DNA of 64,000 bases from Lachnospiraceae bacterium (GTDB lineage Bacteria > Bacillota > Clostridia > Lachnospirales > Lachnospiraceae). The position numbers and the translations under genes were made by a program. Positions 53,898 to 63,112 of this stretch are shown piece after piece. Location of the stretch: the NCBI GenBank assembly GCA_022788085.1, contig JALEWA010000004.1:38444-102443 (forward strand), given 5' to 3'. The notes below the pieces were generated by a model. That model was given only the letters and a program-made list of their open reading frames with translations, had not been told where the DNA came from and made no database searches. The first letter of the stretch is position 1; each line of letters starts with the position of its first letter.

Positions 53898-55361
53898 CTA
53901 TTTATTTGCTTCCTCAAGGTAAGAAGCCCATTCATTTCTGATTGCTTCTGCCGCCTGTGCAGGTGGATTTTCAAGGGTACATCCCCATAAGAACTGCTCA
54001 CCTAATGACAATCCCGGAATCATATCATGATATGTTGTAAATCCGTTCTCACACATTCTTGCAATGGTAAGATCAACAGATTCTGTATCTCTGAAGGAAT
54101 CATAATATCCTGATAATCTGTCATTATAATCTTCGTATCCAGGAACCGGATCTGTATAAACATTTAATGCAAAAGCAATCTTCCATGCCTTATCTGCATC
54201 ATAGCATGCCGGAATTGCATATACATTGTCTGTATAACAGTTTCTATAATCTGTTGCATTTGGTCCCTTAGGGAAACATACGAATCCAAAGTCATCTTCC
54301 ATATCCTTAAATTCGTTTGCTGCAAGATAAGCCTGACCTACAAGGAATGCACCATCGCCGTTAGGGAAAGAAGTCTTCCAGTAATCCCACTCAGCGCCTT
54401 CCGGCATATACTTATACTTAGCCATCATGTCAAGTGCCCAGTTAAGAGCCTGTAAAGTTTCATCGGATTCCAGCTTGTTCACATACTTGCCATTTTCCAT
54501 TCCAATGTATTCTGCATCGTTTGACCATACAGCTTCATTCTTTGTTTCACTATCATCTGTTACAAGTGCCCAACGGTCTGTTACACCATCATTATCGGTA
54601 TCGGCTGTAATAGTCTGGCAAACTTCTTCGAACTTATCCCATGTCCATTCGCCACTTTCCTGCCACTTATAAATATCATCAGGATTGATTCCTGCTTCCT
54701 CCAGTAATCTCTTATTAAAGTAAACGCCTCCTCTTGGCTCCGGAATTGTCGGACTGCATCCATATATGGAACCATCCTTGGAGCAAAGTTCATGTACACC
54801 GCTCTTCCACTTATTCTCAGAGAAATCAAGACAGTCTAATGTTGCTAAATCATACATCAGCCCACTGTTCATAGCAGATACGAATTCTGCTCCCTGACGC
54901 AGAATCCATACATAGTTCTCATCTCCGCCTGTTGTTGCATAGTTCAGGAAATCCTCCGGTGTAGAACCCCAGTCACTTATTGCAACCTGTTTAATGGTAA
55001 AGTTATATGTTTCCTGTACCCAGTCTCTATATTCCTGACGTGCTTCCTCATAGGCATTCTTTGGTTCTTCTTCCTCACCGGAACTCCACCAGTCACGGAT
55101 GATGATTTCCATTCCACCTAAATCATACACATTTCCATCTGCATCTGTCAATGCAACAGGCCCTTCATCTTCTACTGCTTCTGTTGTTGAAGTTTCTGTT
55201 GTTGTTTCTGTTCCGGAAGCATCATTCGCAGGTGCCTCACTTGCTGTTGTGTCAGCAGGTGCTTCTGTGGATGCTGCATTATTTCCACATCCGACACCCC
55301 CTACTGTCATTGCAGCAGCTAAAGATGCTGCCATTACCTTATTGAACATTTTTTTCTTCAT
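53898..55361 (-). CDS. Extracellular solute-binding lipoprotein
   Basis: A 487-residue CUT1-type binding lipoprotein with lipobox GVGC and a long Thr/Ala/Glu linker to about residue 72. The mature part has MEIIIRDWWSSGEEEE, GGVYFNKRLLEEAGINP and YKWQESGEWTWDKFEEVCQTI, a branch often paired with permeases and DUF5696-type proteins. ATG with GGAGG at 10 nt. It is the only binding protein for the two permease pairs visible in this array. Encoded just before a surface GH5, so a glucan or xyloglucan fragment is a plausible ligand. Confidence 0.9.
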   Translation of the reverse strand: MKKKMFNKVMAASLAAAMTVGGVGCGNNAASTEAPADTTASEAPANDASGTETTTETSTTEAVEDEGPVALTDADGNVYDLGGMEIIIRDWWSSGEEEEPKNAYEEARQEYRDWVQETYNFTIKQVAISDWGSTPEDFLNYATTGGDENYVWILRQGAEFVSAMNSGLMYDLATLDCLDFSENKWKSGVHELCSKDGSIYGCSPTIPEPRGGVYFNKRLLEEAGINPDDIYKWQESGEWTWDKFEEVCQTITADTDNDGVTDRWALVTDDSETKNEAVWSNDAEYIGMENGKYVNKLESDETLQALNWALDMMAKYKYMPEGAEWDYWKTSFPNGDGAFLVGQAYLAANEFKDMEDDFGFVCFPKGPNATDYRNCYTDNVYAIPACYDADKAWKIAFALNVYTDPVPGYEDYNDRLSGYYDSFRDTESVDLTIARMCENGFTTYHDMIPGLSLGEQFLWGCTLENPPAQAAEAIRNEWASYLEEANK

Positions 55362-55458
55362 ATTTTGAAATCCTCCTTCTTTATATAAACCTGTTTCAAC
55401 CAGTATGCATAAATTTTTCCGGGTATCGCTTATGTCAAAACAGGATTTACATTCTTAA

Positions 55459-56466
55459 TTACATCTTGATACCTGAGCTGCTAAGACTCTCTACGAATCC
55501 CTTCTGTGCAAACAGATAGAGAATCAATAATGGTACAATTACCATCAAAGTACCTGTTGAAACAATACAATTGGTATATCCTACGGAAGCTCCTCCCGGT
55601 ATCTTCATCGTATTAACCATCCATGCATCCATTCTGTCGGCAATTACCGCAAGCTGCGTTGATAACAGCTTTATGTTTCCAAGGAACATCTTGGAATAGA
55701 ATCCATCCGTCCACTGCCATACAAAGGAAAACAGGAAGCAGGAGGTCAGAATCGGTTTAGCATCCGGAAGCATAATGCTGATAAATGTTTTTAAAGTACC
55801 ACATCCATCAACATAAGCCGCTTCTTCAAGTTCCTTTGGAATATTACGGAAAAACTGTCGTATCATAAAGATATATAGACCATTCTTTAATCCCATGCAG
55901 CCTGCACTCATCAGATAATACGGTAAGATTGAACCACGCAGATTAATGGTTTCACCTCGAATCAACTCACTCAATCCAAATACATCAAAATATCTAAAAT
56001 GCAGATGAAGCGATGTGGAAATCGTCTGTGGTGGAATAATAATGACCATAATGACACAGGCAAACCAGAACTTTTTTAATGGAAATTCAAATCTTGCAAA
56101 GCCATAGCCTACCAACGTACATACCGTAATCTGCAAGATTGCAATACTAAGAGAAATAGCCAGTGTATTGATCAAGGATTTTCCATAATCCATAAATTGT
56201 GCCGAAAGGCGATAATTCTCTGTCGTAAAATGCTCCGGTATAGAAATAACCATAGCATTGTACAAATCCTGTTCTTCCATGAAGCTTACTGATATCTTCA
56301 TCAAAATAGGCTGCAGAATCAAAAAGCACATACCAAACAGTAGAGCAGCTCTTATTATTTTATAGGAAATATCCATAGCTCTCTTCTTTAATAGATATCC
56401 TCCTGATTTACGATTTCGTTCCCAAAATCCCATCTGCCCGGTGACAGCCTTTTTTCGTTTAATCAT
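55459..56466 (-). CDS. Sugar ABC importer permease, MalG type
   Basis: A 335-residue CUT1 permease, longer than the others here because of a basic N-terminal extension of about 35 residues before the first membrane segment. EAA loop ELEEAAYVDGCGTLKTFISIMLPDAKPIL. Its start overlaps the end of the upstream permease gene by 8 nt (translational coupling), with AAGGGGG inside that gene. It precedes the binding-protein gene by 97 bp, in which nothing else is seen. Confidence 0.9.
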   Translation of the reverse strand: MIKRKKAVTGQMGFWERNRKSGGYLLKKRAMDISYKIIRAALLFGMCFLILQPILMKISVSFMEEQDLYNAMVISIPEHFTTENYRLSAQFMDYGKSLINTLAISLSIAILQITVCTLVGYGFARFEFPLKKFWFACVIMVIIIPPQTISTSLHLHFRYFDVFGLSELIRGETINLRGSILPYYLMSAGCMGLKNGLYIFMIRQFFRNIPKELEEAAYVDGCGTLKTFISIMLPDAKPILTSCFLFSFVWQWTDGFYSKMFLGNIKLLSTQLAVIADRMDAWMVNTMKIPGGASVGYTNCIVSTGTLMVIVPLLILYLFAQKGFVESLSSSGIKM

Positions 56467-57364
56467 AGTAATATACCCCCTTCGAGATGATAAGTGAGCT
56501 TACACCAATAATAACAATCACAATCACGAAGTATATCCATGACATGGCAGAAGCAAATCCATAGTTAATATGTGCTATCATCTGCTCGCTGATCTTATCG
56601 AGTACTTTATTATCGGATCTCATACAGAAATCAACGATGGTATAAATCCAGTTTACAAGGAATAGTGAGCTTATCATAGGGAATGTAATCTTCCATAAGC
56701 TCTCCCATGCGGTACATCCCTCAATTGCTGCAGCCTCATACATATTAGAAGAAATAGTCTGCAAACCGGATAAGAAGATAATAATCTGTATACCGGAGGC
56801 AATTGCAACGTCATAGATACCATCTACAATTTCAAATACTGTTTCGAAAGCAGATACTCCGATTCCCGAAGTTACAAGAATATTTTCAATTGCATCTGTA
56901 ATACTTGTTGTGTTAGTCGTTTCTTCTACCATGCTCTGTACGCTTGCCAGAAGAGCATTATCATATTCCACACCAAGAATAACACCGGAAGAAAGAATAA
57001 CAGGAAGGAAAAAAATGGCTCTTACTAAAGCTCTTCCCTTGAATTTCTGGTTTAATATGAGCGCTACAAAAAAGCTGAATACCATAATAGCAAGAGAGTT
57101 GATACACATTCTTGATATTTCTTCTACCAGTAACCTGTTGAACTCTGTGTCTACGGTAAATGCACGGAGGTAATTACTTAGTCCTGCATAAATATTCTTA
57201 ATTCCTTCCGTACTTACCTCTACCGTACAGAAGCTCATATAAAGCGACTGAAAAAGCGGTTTTACCATAAATGCCAGAAAACCGACAATAAATGGTGCTA
57301 TGAACAGATAACCTGAAATGGCTTTTCTTCTCTGAAGACCCGCTACTTTATTTTGTTTCTTCAT
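56459..57364 (-). CDS. Sugar ABC importer permease, MalF type, with extended loop
   Basis: A 301-residue CUT1 permease. EAA loop NMYEAAAIEGCTAWESLWKITFPMISSL. A loop of about 50 residues (LLASVQSMVEETTNTTSITDAIENILVTSG) outside the membrane is longer than in the other MalF-type proteins of the window. The ATG after AAAGGA was chosen over a TTG two codons earlier. It lies 20 bp after the DUF5696-like gene. Confidence 0.88.
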   Translation of the reverse strand: MKKQNKVAGLQRRKAISGYLFIAPFIVGFLAFMVKPLFQSLYMSFCTVEVSTEGIKNIYAGLSNYLRAFTVDTEFNRLLVEEISRMCINSLAIMVFSFFVALILNQKFKGRALVRAIFFLPVILSSGVILGVEYDNALLASVQSMVEETTNTTSITDAIENILVTSGIGVSAFETVFEIVDGIYDVAIASGIQIIIFLSGLQTISSNMYEAAAIEGCTAWESLWKITFPMISSLFLVNWIYTIVDFCMRSDNKVLDKISEQMIAHINYGFASAMSWIYFVIVIVIIGVSSLIISKGVYYYD

Positions 57365-57384
57365 ACTCAAAATCCTTTCTATCC

Positions 57385-59979
57385 TTACTTAATCACAAAA
57401 TAATCTCTGGATGGGACTTTTGCTCCTTCCGGTGTTGTAATCTCATCATAGCTGTAATTTACATACACCTTTGTTCCATCCTCATATTCTGTACAAGACA
57501 AATTTCCGGTTATCATTTCGTGGTTTACAATTCTCTGGTTGAAGGTATGACCCAGCTCCTGATTATATCTTCCATATATTTCTACAAGCTTGTCGTGCCA
57601 TGCAGCATATTCGGCTCCGAAATATTGCGTATATAATGTATTCTGCAAGGTAAATGCACTTTCATCCATCAGAGTAAACGCCAGTCCTGCGCCATATTCA
57701 GCAGATCTTAAAAGTTCCTCTTCATAATTTTGTGTCAGGTTCAATGGTTCTCCCGTATAATTTACATAACCATGAATTGCCATCTGATACACAGGTGCGG
57801 TACCATCGAGAATAGAATAAGAAGATCCATTCAAATCCATATTGGTAACCATATCACTATAGGCAATCGCATAATTATTTCCCATATTGATCATGATCTT
57901 TTTACCACTATCTTTAATATCCTTTAGCTTTGCTTCCTGTGTTTCCAGAACCGTCTGTCTGCTGACAGGATTCTTTTTATAATAGTCCGAATTCAATTCC
58001 TTACCAATCTCAGCAAAAGATACATTAGCAGAATATTTTTCAGCTGCATCTACCAGATTGTCTGCCATTTCTGATGCAAGTGATGCTTTTAAGAGATAAT
58101 GCGGCTCCTGCTTTTCTCTCTTTGCATAGGTTACGGTAGAATAAGGATAAATCTCTGCCTTATCTTTGCTGACGAAACGTGCTGCATCCGTAAATACAAA
58201 GAAGCCATCCAGTAAATCGCTGTCATATGCATAATCCGTAATACCATCAAGGTACAAGTCAACTTGATTGTTAAGTGCATATTCTGTCAGATTCTTTAGA
58301 TCCTTTTTGCCTCCAAGATCAGACACAGGATTAACTTTTTTCAAAAGTTTCTGTTGTACCCCGCCATTCATCCATCCTGTCAGCTTTACGGACATATTGG
58401 AAATACCATCCTGCTGTAACTGGCTGATAATCTGTTGTGCCTCCTGAAAACTTGTCAGTCCTAATGGTCTGGAAACAGGAATACCTGCTACCTGCTTTAC
58501 CTTATCCACAGCTCCAACAATTTCGATTACTGCCGGTGTCTGTGTATCATCATTTGCCGTCAGATAATCTCCTGCCTCTTCTTCCAGATAATTGCGGTAT
58601 ACTCCCGCCATATCTACATAATCATCTGAACTGATAAAGCTATAACTCTGTACCAGTTTTTCATCCGGCAATGATTCCTGATATACATACATCTTGCCTT
58701 CGTATCTGTCACCCATCTCATACTGGTCTCTATGTACAAGTGTGTACTGTGCACTCACATTATTATAACTGTTGCTCTTACCGCTGATATCTGCCATGAC
58801 AGAAGCATAAGGTGCTCCTTCTTCCATAATGCAGAGGAAAGAGGAACCATTTCTTGCTACGCCAAATGCATTGAAGTAAGTCTCTGTCTCATGCACGACT
58901 GCCTCCCTGTTCTGTGCATGATCCCATCCATACATATTGGCATAATAACTGTTCTGTGCTGTTTTTCCGTTGTTAAAATTGATGAACGCACCACCGCCTT
59001 CCGGGACAAGCATATAGCCTTCATCATTCACTCCACCGGCTCCAAAGTACGGAAGAACATTCAGATAGTAAATCGGATAATTATCCTTATATTCAATTTC
59101 ATTCAATGGTATTTCAACTACAAGCTTCTCTCCATCAAGGCGATAGACAACATTTACATTAAATACCGGCTTTTCTGAAGCTGCCTGACTTCCTGCAAGT
59201 TCCTTGTCTTTCTGGTATTCTTCGTAGGTATATCCTGCTGCCGCAAAATACTCTTCAAGCTTTCCCTTGATGTTATCCTTCGTAGTATCACGAAGAACAT
59301 AGATAGGTTGTGTTTCCAGAATTGGATAAGAGGCTAATAGTTCTTCCTTATTATCCTTCTTACCAAGCTTATTGATATCATATTTCTTGTAGTATTCTAA
59401 GGTACGTGTAGATGCATCCTTATCCATATTCTTAATTAAAGCATCCATACGGCTTACTTCTATTACAGTCGGAATGACAAATTCCTTATCTGTGTCACCA
59501 ATGGAATAATACACCTTTATATAGTCATCACCCTGCTCAATGTCGTAAATACCCTTCTCCATGCTATATGCATAATTGTTAAAGAGTGTATCAACACCGT
59601 TCTTTGTACTATAAGTTAACAACAGTGTAGACTTTAGCTTTTCTTTATCAAGTTTCAAAGCAAGTGGGTCATCATCGGCATCCTGCGGATTGGAATACCA
59701 TATTGCTCCGTTTTCCTTTACTTCAATACTGAACTGTGTACTTGTTGAATCCATTTTCATAATCAACTTGTCGTTTTCGATTATAATGTCTTCCTCATCA
59801 CCCTCATAGCCATTCAGCTTAATGACCTCAGTCGGTGCTTCCTCCACCTTATAAAATGCTGTAACAAGCACACCGGCTAAAATGATAAGAAAAATAATAA
59901 ATGGACCAATCAAACTTTTTAACTGTTTTATGATCGCAGATTTTAATTCCGCATTTCTGACTGCCTTGTCCTTCTTCAT
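57385..59979 (-). CDS. DUF5696-like membrane-anchored extracytoplasmic protein
   Basis: An 864-residue protein with a single N-terminal membrane segment (LIGPFIIFLIILAGVLVTAFY, about 24-44) and a large outside part. Residues 50-430 are beta-rich (IWYSNPQDADDDPLALKLDKEK, MLVPEGGGAFINFNNGK); residues 480-800 look like an alpha/beta barrel (MSVKLTGWMNGGVQQKLLKK, VDLYLDGITDYAYDSDLLDGFF, YGAGLAFTLMDESAF). This matches my memory of DUF5696 proteins, which occur beside CUT1 importers in Firmicutes. A glycosidase or glycan-handling role is possible but the active site is not identified. It sits between the two permease pairs. ATG after GGGAGAAG. Confidence 0.7.
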   Translation of the reverse strand: MKKDKAVRNAELKSAIIKQLKSLIGPFIIFLIILAGVLVTAFYKVEEAPTEVIKLNGYEGDEEDIIIENDKLIMKMDSTSTQFSIEVKENGAIWYSNPQDADDDPLALKLDKEKLKSTLLLTYSTKNGVDTLFNNYAYSMEKGIYDIEQGDDYIKVYYSIGDTDKEFVIPTVIEVSRMDALIKNMDKDASTRTLEYYKKYDINKLGKKDNKEELLASYPILETQPIYVLRDTTKDNIKGKLEEYFAAAGYTYEEYQKDKELAGSQAASEKPVFNVNVVYRLDGEKLVVEIPLNEIEYKDNYPIYYLNVLPYFGAGGVNDEGYMLVPEGGGAFINFNNGKTAQNSYYANMYGWDHAQNREAVVHETETYFNAFGVARNGSSFLCIMEEGAPYASVMADISGKSNSYNNVSAQYTLVHRDQYEMGDRYEGKMYVYQESLPDEKLVQSYSFISSDDYVDMAGVYRNYLEEEAGDYLTANDDTQTPAVIEIVGAVDKVKQVAGIPVSRPLGLTSFQEAQQIISQLQQDGISNMSVKLTGWMNGGVQQKLLKKVNPVSDLGGKKDLKNLTEYALNNQVDLYLDGITDYAYDSDLLDGFFVFTDAARFVSKDKAEIYPYSTVTYAKREKQEPHYLLKASLASEMADNLVDAAEKYSANVSFAEIGKELNSDYYKKNPVSRQTVLETQEAKLKDIKDSGKKIMINMGNNYAIAYSDMVTNMDLNGSSYSILDGTAPVYQMAIHGYVNYTGEPLNLTQNYEEELLRSAEYGAGLAFTLMDESAFTLQNTLYTQYFGAEYAAWHDKLVEIYGRYNQELGHTFNQRIVNHEMITGNLSCTEYEDGTKVYVNYSYDEITTPEGAKVPSRDYFVIK

Positions 59980-60018
59980 TATGACTTCTCCCTAACCTTC
60001 ATATTTCTGAGACTTCCG

Positions 60019-60675
60019 TTACATTCGAAACAGTATTTCTTTTCCCAGCGAAATGAAATAAGCAATCCCCTGACTGATCATACTGAAAAACAGTAACAGA
60101 ATAAATATCATTACCAGCATTGCAAAACCGGTAGCGACCGTAAAGAGAAGCGTTTTGCTCATCTTATACTCATGGATTTGTGACATTGCTGCCAGAATCA
60201 GCATAGCTGCCCACACAAGCGAGGCTGCACTCATTACGGAATAGAACTCTGCCTCGTCTACAGTTACCATATTACTGAAAATGATAAGTGGAAACTGTAT
60301 CAACGGATATGGTGTCATTCCATAGCAGGTTGCCATATATACCTGTGACAGTCTTCCCTTTCCATCAAATAAAGTAGTAAGTCCCCAGTTTCCTACACAC
60401 CACAATGCCAAAGGAAACAGAACACTGGCCAAATACAGAAAGATATTTATTTTTGGCCAATACACTTTATTAAAAATAAAGCTTGTGTATTGAAGCTTTA
60501 GAATCCTTGCTAATAGTGTCAATATCAAAATGGTATTAGCTGCTGCGATGGAACCTCTTTTCTCATGCGTCAGATCCCAGAATCCGTCAAGAGGATGGGT
60601 AATACAGTACAGCGAATATTTTAATGTTTGAAAATAATGAATATACGTTTCCTTGTTTTTTAATGAAGCTATCAT
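60019..60675 (-). CDS. Yip1-like multi-pass membrane protein
   Basis: A 218-residue protein with five predicted membrane segments and a short cytoplasmic N-terminus carrying HPLDGFWDLTHEKRGSIAAANTI, the pattern seen in Yip1-domain proteins of Firmicutes. No catalytic motif. It is encoded between an NHL-repeat protein and a DUF5696-like protein, 12 bp from the former, with GGAGG at 5 nt. The set recurs in my memory in sugar-importer operons; function unknown. It may help assemble or place the importer. Confidence 0.65.
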   Translation of the reverse strand: MIASLKNKETYIHYFQTLKYSLYCITHPLDGFWDLTHEKRGSIAAANTILILTLLARILKLQYTSFIFNKVYWPKINIFLYLASVLFPLALWCVGNWGLTTLFDGKGRLSQVYMATCYGMTPYPLIQFPLIIFSNMVTVDEAEFYSVMSAASLVWAAMLILAAMSQIHEYKMSKTLLFTVATGFAMLVMIFILLLFFSMISQGIAYFISLGKEILFRM

Positions 60676-60687
60676 TCCTGCCTCCTG

Positions 60688-62193
60688 TCATTTCTCATCC
60701 TGAAAGATATCAGCATGGTCTATTTCTCGTTTGATTTCCTTTAGTTTTCCGATTGCCAATGGTACACAGAGAACTAAAAATACTCCGGCAAATATCAGTA
60801 CAATGTGATCTTCTACCCATTCTTTTCGATACTGCTTAAAAGCCTTGGAATAGTTGTCATCATCCAGCTTGAGTCTGAAATAATCCATTGCTTCACGATA
60901 CCTTTCCTGACGCAGCAGTGAACGTCCAATACCAATGTATGCAAGGTCGTAGTTGCCATTCATATCCATAACAGTCTGCCAGCTTTCACCGGATTCTTCG
61001 TAATCGCCATTCTGAAATTGTTCGATTGCGTTGTAAATCGAGCTTCCATATTCCGTTGGTGTAAATAAAGTCAGACTGTTATCCAGAGAATCCAATACTA
61101 ACAAATCATGTCCCATATGATCCAATGCTGATGGCTGTTTAAAATAGCCATCCATGTTGCCATTACCACCAAAGCAATATAGCATTCTGCCCTGATCATC
61201 GTATGCAAACAGTCGTCCTCTTGTCTTATCAAGACCAAAGAATACATCATTTTCCATGGCAGTCACATCTGTGATGAGTGAAGGTCCTTCATAGCCGCCA
61301 CCTGATCCCCAGTACAAATCACCAATAATATACCAGTCACCGTTTCTGACAAGAATGTCATTTCCCATCATATTCAGTCTTCTGATTGGATCTGCCGCTC
61401 CACTGTCCAGATCTTCTTCTGAAACATTTGTCGTGCAGGCATAGATGAAACCTTCATAGTCCATATAAACATTGTCATATTCTGTAGGAACAAAGGATTC
61501 CATTTGTGCTCTCTGTTCCTGAGTTGCGAGCTTCTTCCATATATAATCTGTCCAGTCATACGTTACAGGAGTTGCCCCGATAAACCCTGAAAAAGTTCCG
61601 TCATTTTCATATTTTATAAGTCCCTTATTCGCATTTGTCGCTACGCAATAGACTCTTCCTGCAGTATCAATAGCAATCTTACTTGGCAAAAAGCTAAGTG
61701 ACTGGTCAAATGTCGCATCTACCGGTTTTGTAAATTCCATCATGAAGTTACCATCATGGTCAAGCTTTAAAATTCTGTTATTATCACGATCTGCTATATA
61801 CAGGAATCCTTCTTCGGATACTGCAATATCAGTAGGTGCTGCAAACTCCCTGTTTTCGACTTCACCTGTAATATGATCAATAACACGTACCAGACTGATA
61901 GTATCCTTATCCCTACGCTCCAGCTCGAGAATCCTGTTGTTTCCCGTATCACACAGATATATGGAATTACCTGTAACAAACAATCCTTGCGGAGCATTCA
62001 GCTTTGTGTCGAGACCTAACTCCACAGCCGTATAAACTGCTACTGTTTTATATGCATCCGGCGAATACTGTACATCTCCCCACCAGTCATAACCGTATGT
62101 ATATCCGGTGTCAGCCTGCACTACCAGATTACTTCCTGCCAGTGTCATCACACTTAATGCAAGTGCTGCCATTCTTTTTAATGTCTTCTTCAT
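60688..62193 (-). CDS. Exported NHL-repeat protein with C-terminal membrane anchor
   Basis: A 501-residue protein. Residues 1-27 are a signal peptide. Residues 55-370 are an NHL-type beta-propeller with repeats such as LNAPQGLFVTGNSIYLCDTGNNRILEL, FAAPTDIAVSEEGFLYIADRDNNRILKL and LPSKIAIDTAGRVYCVA. Residues 375-450 resemble TPR helices (AIEQFQNGDYEESGESWQTVM, GIGRSLLRQERYREAMDYF). A membrane segment at about 460-480 (IVLIFAGVFLVLCVPLAIG) leaves a short cytoplasmic tail. The ATG after GAGGTGGCGT was chosen over a TTG four codons earlier. It probably works outside the membrane as a scaffold or ligand-binding partner of the importer; no enzyme motif is seen. Confidence 0.75.
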   Translation of the reverse strand: MKKTLKRMAALALSVMTLAGSNLVVQADTGYTYGYDWWGDVQYSPDAYKTVAVYTAVELGLDTKLNAPQGLFVTGNSIYLCDTGNNRILELERRDKDTISLVRVIDHITGEVENREFAAPTDIAVSEEGFLYIADRDNNRILKLDHDGNFMMEFTKPVDATFDQSLSFLPSKIAIDTAGRVYCVATNANKGLIKYENDGTFSGFIGATPVTYDWTDYIWKKLATQEQRAQMESFVPTEYDNVYMDYEGFIYACTTNVSEEDLDSGAADPIRRLNMMGNDILVRNGDWYIIGDLYWGSGGGYEGPSLITDVTAMENDVFFGLDKTRGRLFAYDDQGRMLYCFGGNGNMDGYFKQPSALDHMGHDLLVLDSLDNSLTLFTPTEYGSSIYNAIEQFQNGDYEESGESWQTVMDMNGNYDLAYIGIGRSLLRQERYREAMDYFRLKLDDDNYSKAFKQYRKEWVEDHIVLIFAGVFLVLCVPLAIGKLKEIKREIDHADIFQDEK

Positions 62194-62208
62194 ACGCCAC
62201 CTCAATCC

Positions 62209-63111
62209 TTAGTCCTTCAGACCTGAACTAGCCATAGTCTCAAGAATCTGGCTTTCAGAGAAAATGAATATCAGAATAGGAACAATCATTACAACTACCA
62301 GTACGGCTGCCCCCTGTCCCGTTCTGGCTATACCACCGCTTTGTATCTGCTGCAATGCATATACAAGAGTTTTACGCTCCTCTGAATAGATGAATGTTGC
62401 CGCTTTGTTGTTCCACAATGCCTGAACAGAGAAAATGATTAAAGTCATCCATGCCGGTTTTACATTCGGCATAACAATGCTCGTAAAAACTTTCCATTCA
62501 CTTGCACCATCAATCTTTGCTGCTTCAATCAAAGATGTCGGCAATCCTTCCATGAACTGCTTCATAAGGAAAAGTCCCATTGGTGAAGCAAATGCCGGTA
62601 TAATAATTGCCCAATAAGTATCTACCCATCCAAGTGCATTGATAATCAGGTAGTTTGGTATTGCTGTAACATAACCGCTGAACATCATGGCTACTGTTAC
62701 CAGACGGAAGAAAGTCTTTCCTCCGGGGAACTCATACTTTGCAAGTACAAAGGCTGCCATGGATGCAATAATCAAATGTCCTGCAGTACCTACTGCCGTA
62801 ATGAACACTGTGTTAAATAAATATCTGGAAAATGTTACCCACGATTTTCCCATTGTTACAAACAAATCTGAAAAGTTATCCAGCGTTGGATTCTGTGCAA
62901 ATATCTTTGGTGGAAACATAAATAACTCATCCAATGGCTTCAATGCACTGTTCACCGCATAAACAATAGGAAATACCATAATCATTGCCACGAACAAAAG
63001 ATATAAATACAGGAAAATATCTCCCCACACTGAACGATTTGGTTTTCTTCTCTTAATCAGTCTTTTATGTTGTCTAGTTGTTTTCTCTATGTTTCTTTCT
63101 TTTTTACTCAT
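62209..63111 (-). CDS. Sugar ABC importer permease, MalG type
   Basis: A 300-residue CUT1 permease with a basic N-terminal tail of 30 residues. EAA loop SLIEAAKIDGASEWKVFTSIVMPNVKPAW. It starts one base after the end of the MalF-type gene and precedes the NHL gene by 15 bp. This is the second permease pair of the array; its own binding-protein gene, if any, would lie beyond the right edge. Confidence 0.9.
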   Translation of the reverse strand: MSKKERNIEKTTRQHKRLIKRRKPNRSVWGDIFLYLYLLFVAMIMVFPIVYAVNSALKPLDELFMFPPKIFAQNPTLDNFSDLFVTMGKSWVTFSRYLFNTVFITAVGTAGHLIIASMAAFVLAKYEFPGGKTFFRLVTVAMMFSGYVTAIPNYLIINALGWVDTYWAIIIPAFASPMGLFLMKQFMEGLPTSLIEAAKIDGASEWKVFTSIVMPNVKPAWMTLIIFSVQALWNNKAATFIYSEERKTLVYALQQIQSGGIARTGQGAAVLVVVMIVPILIFIFSESQILETMASSGLKD

Positions 63112-63112
63112 A